From contig DAEV01000122.1 of NCBI GenBank assembly GCA_002509495.1, positions 3,201 through 10,543 of the forward strand: a stretch of DNA of 7,343 bases, in the 5' to 3' direction. A model generated the notes under the pieces. The model was not told the origin of the DNA. It worked only from the letters and a program-made list of their open reading frames with translations, and ran no database searches. Origin of the DNA: Methanolinea sp. UBA473 (lineage in GTDB: Archaea; Halobacteriota; Methanomicrobia; Methanomicrobiales; Methanospirillaceae). The translations under genes were made by a program, and so were the position numbers. Of the stretch, positions 6,297 to 7,343 are shown in pieces (position 1 is the stretch's first letter; each line of letters opens with the position of its first letter).

Positions 6297-7208
6297 ATGC
6301 GCTGTAGCAAATGCAGGCGCCCCGCCATCCTGTACCAGCGATACTCCGGACTTCACCTTTGCCGTAACCATTTTGTGGCCGATTTCGAGACAAAAGCCAA
6401 ACGGGCCATCCGGACCCACCGCTGGCTCTCATCCGGGGATACGATTGCGGTTGCCCTTTCCGGCGGCAGGAGTTCCGGCGCACTCCTGTACTTCCTGCGA
6501 TCCCTCCTGTCCGGAAGACGGGATATCCGTCTCCTGGCCGTAACCGTGGATGAAGGGATCTCGTCGTACCGCGATCCGGCCGAACCACGGCGGATCGCAG
6601 GGCAACTCGGAGTTCCTCATACCTCTGTCCCCTTCCGCGATGAATTCGGGACCACGGTCGATGAGATCGATCTCTCCCGCAGGAACGATCCCTGTTCCTC
6701 CTGCCGTGTGCTCAGGCATTGCCTGCTCGAAACCACAGCCCGCAATCTGGGGGCCACACGCCTTGCACTCGGATATAACCTTGACGACGAAGCGGGGAAT
6801 CTGTTCATTCGCGCGGTCAGGGGAGACTGCGCCAGGCTTCTTCCGGGATCCGGGACCCGGGAAGCAGAGATTACCAGGATAAAACCGTTCATGCACCTTC
6901 CCGAAAGGGAGGTGGCGCTTTACTCGCACCTTCACCTGGACTCTGTGGCCGGACAACGATGCCCTCACGGGAACCATGCCCTCAGGAATGATGTGCGCCG
7001 GTGGTTGAACGAGTATTCCTGGAGCCACCCCGCCGCACGCTATGCCCTGGTGAACCTTGGTGAAGAAATGATCGCTTTTGCCGGGAACGGCCCTGATGCG
7101 GACCGGGCAGTTTGTGAATGGTGCGGTGAATCCTGTAAGGGAGAGTTCCGGACCTGCCGGATTCTATCAGAGGCAGGCCGCGGGCTCTGCCGGAAAGTTG
7201 TGCTATGA
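6297..7208 (+). CDS. Ncs6/TtuA-like tRNA 2-thiolation enzyme (TIGR00269-type PP-loop protein)
   Basis: Members of this family activate a uridine of tRNA with ATP and transfer sulfur to it (wobble U34 for Ncs6, U54 for TtuA), often with a [4Fe-4S] cluster. This 303-residue protein has an N-terminal zinc knuckle (C3, C6, C22, H25), a PP-loop VALSGGRSS at 52-60, PCSSC at 132-136 with C133 and C136, GYNLDDEAG at 159-167, RGD at 175-177, a third cluster-type Cys in QRCPHGNH (C222) and a C-terminal zinc knuckle (C273, C276, with C280/C287). The PP-loop lacks the usual Asp of SGGxDS, and GHNLDDEAQ is GYNLDDEAG. In-frame ATGs also exist at 6264 and 6270. I prefer 6297 because the family, as I recall it, begins at the M-x-C-x-x-C zinc motif and because a TATA-like box lies just upstream. 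It is divergent from rio2. The family is clear; which tRNA position it modifies is not. Confidence 0.88.
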   Translation: MRCSKCRRPAILYQRYSGLHLCRNHFVADFETKAKRAIRTHRWLSSGDTIAVALSGGRSSGALLYFLRSLLSGRRDIRLLAVTVDEGISSYRDPAEPRRIAGQLGVPHTSVPFRDEFGTTVDEIDLSRRNDPCSSCRVLRHCLLETTARNLGATRLALGYNLDDEAGNLFIRAVRGDCARLLPGSGTREAEITRIKPFMHLPEREVALYSHLHLDSVAGQRCPHGNHALRNDVRRWLNEYSWSHPAARYALVNLGEEMIAFAGNGPDADRAVCEWCGESCKGEFRTCRILSEAGRGLCRKVVL

Positions 7209-7343
7209 CGGCTCCTGGGGCTGGAAGGCCGTTTGCTCTCACCCATCCGCTCGCATCCGGCATACGGCCTATCGAAAGTAGAGAGAGGGTGATCTCCCGC
7301 AATCATTGAAGGGCCCTCAAAAAATTGGTTGTGTCACAAGATC
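7209..7343. other. Non-coding right edge without a confident gene
   Basis: The 135 bases after the thiolation gene contain an imperfect inverted repeat (7226-7270), an AGGGTGATC stretch resembling an archaeal Shine-Dalgarno (7286-7294) and an AGGGCCCT palindrome (7310-7317) followed by A6. A TTG at 7306-7308 opens a frame (MKGPQKIGCVTR) that runs off the window. It could be the start of a further plus-strand gene, but TTG use, 11-base spacing and too few codons keep it unproven. Confidence 0.3.
7226..7270. repeat. 11-bp imperfect inverted repeat downstream of the thiolation gene
   Basis: AGGCCGTTTGC (7226-7236) pairs with GCATACGGCCT (7260-7270) with a single T-T mismatch, around a 23-base loop. 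It starts 18 bases after the TGA. It could be a 3'-end mRNA hairpin that stabilises or ends the transcript, or a protein-binding dyad for a gene beyond the window. No T run follows it on the plus strand, so a classic intrinsic terminator is not supported. Confidence 0.45.

Noticed and set aside
6429..7028. 199-codon minus-strand frame opposite the tRNA thiolation gene
   Set aside because: The opposite strand carries all zinc, PP-loop and cluster motifs of a known family; this frame is a shadow.
7040..7306. 88-codon minus-strand frame starting at ATG 7306
   Set aside because: It overlaps the 3' end of the thiolation gene, has a Ser/Arg/Pro-rich shadow composition and no clear ribosome-binding site.

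Overview
The window reads as part of a euryarchaeal chromosome, most likely from a methanogen of the Methanomicrobiales type. The grounds are three families that are archaeal or mainly archaeal (a RIO2 kinase, a DUF460/COG2433 RNase H-fold protein and a Zn-finger PP-loop tRNA thiolation enzyme), TTTATA-like promoter elements close to start codons, and a very long TPR lipoprotein of a kind common in that group. The assignment comes from protein features only; there is no rRNA, tRNA, CRISPR array, transposase or integrase here.

Left part (1-593): AT-richer and accessory in character. A small secreted protein of unknown function lies on the minus strand (79-432). It ends in an oligo-T tract and shares a 161-bp divergent promoter region with the next gene. 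The first ~35 bases are GC-rich and may be the tail of a gene outside the window.

Middle left (594-2573, plus strand): a 659-residue predicted surface lipoprotein made almost entirely of 18 consecutive 34-residue TPR units. N-glycosylation sequons recur at the joints between units. A TATA-like box 24-29 nt upstream of the ATG and the lack of a Shine-Dalgarno suggest a leaderless mRNA.

Middle right (2587-6243, minus strand): a compact three-gene operon read right to left, rio2, then DUF460, then thiL. It has a 4-bp ATGA overlap at the first junction and an 8-bp overlap with a TTG start at the second. RIO2 is a 30S-subunit maturation ATPase/kinase. DUF460 is a predicted nuclease or RNA-associated protein. 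ThiL makes thiamine diphosphate. The operon converges on the TPR gene with 13 bp between stop codons.

Right part (6297-7208, plus strand): a Ncs6/TtuA-like (TIGR00269-type) tRNA 2-thiolation enzyme, divergent from rio2. If its start is ATG 6297, as family recall and the position of the TATA box suggest, the 53-bp gap holds back-to-back promoters. The last 135 bases hold an 11-bp imperfect inverted repeat, a Shine-Dalgarno-like stretch and no confident gene.

Functionally, rio2, DUF460 and the thiolation gene point to ribosome maturation, RNA handling and tRNA modification. This is mostly conserved archaeal housekeeping, not a defence or mobile system. The points most worth a second look are a release-factor-like GGWSQ loop in the DUF460 protein, a PP-loop that lacks its usual aspartate in the thiolation enzyme, and the glycosylation-sequon pattern of the TPR lipoprotein.
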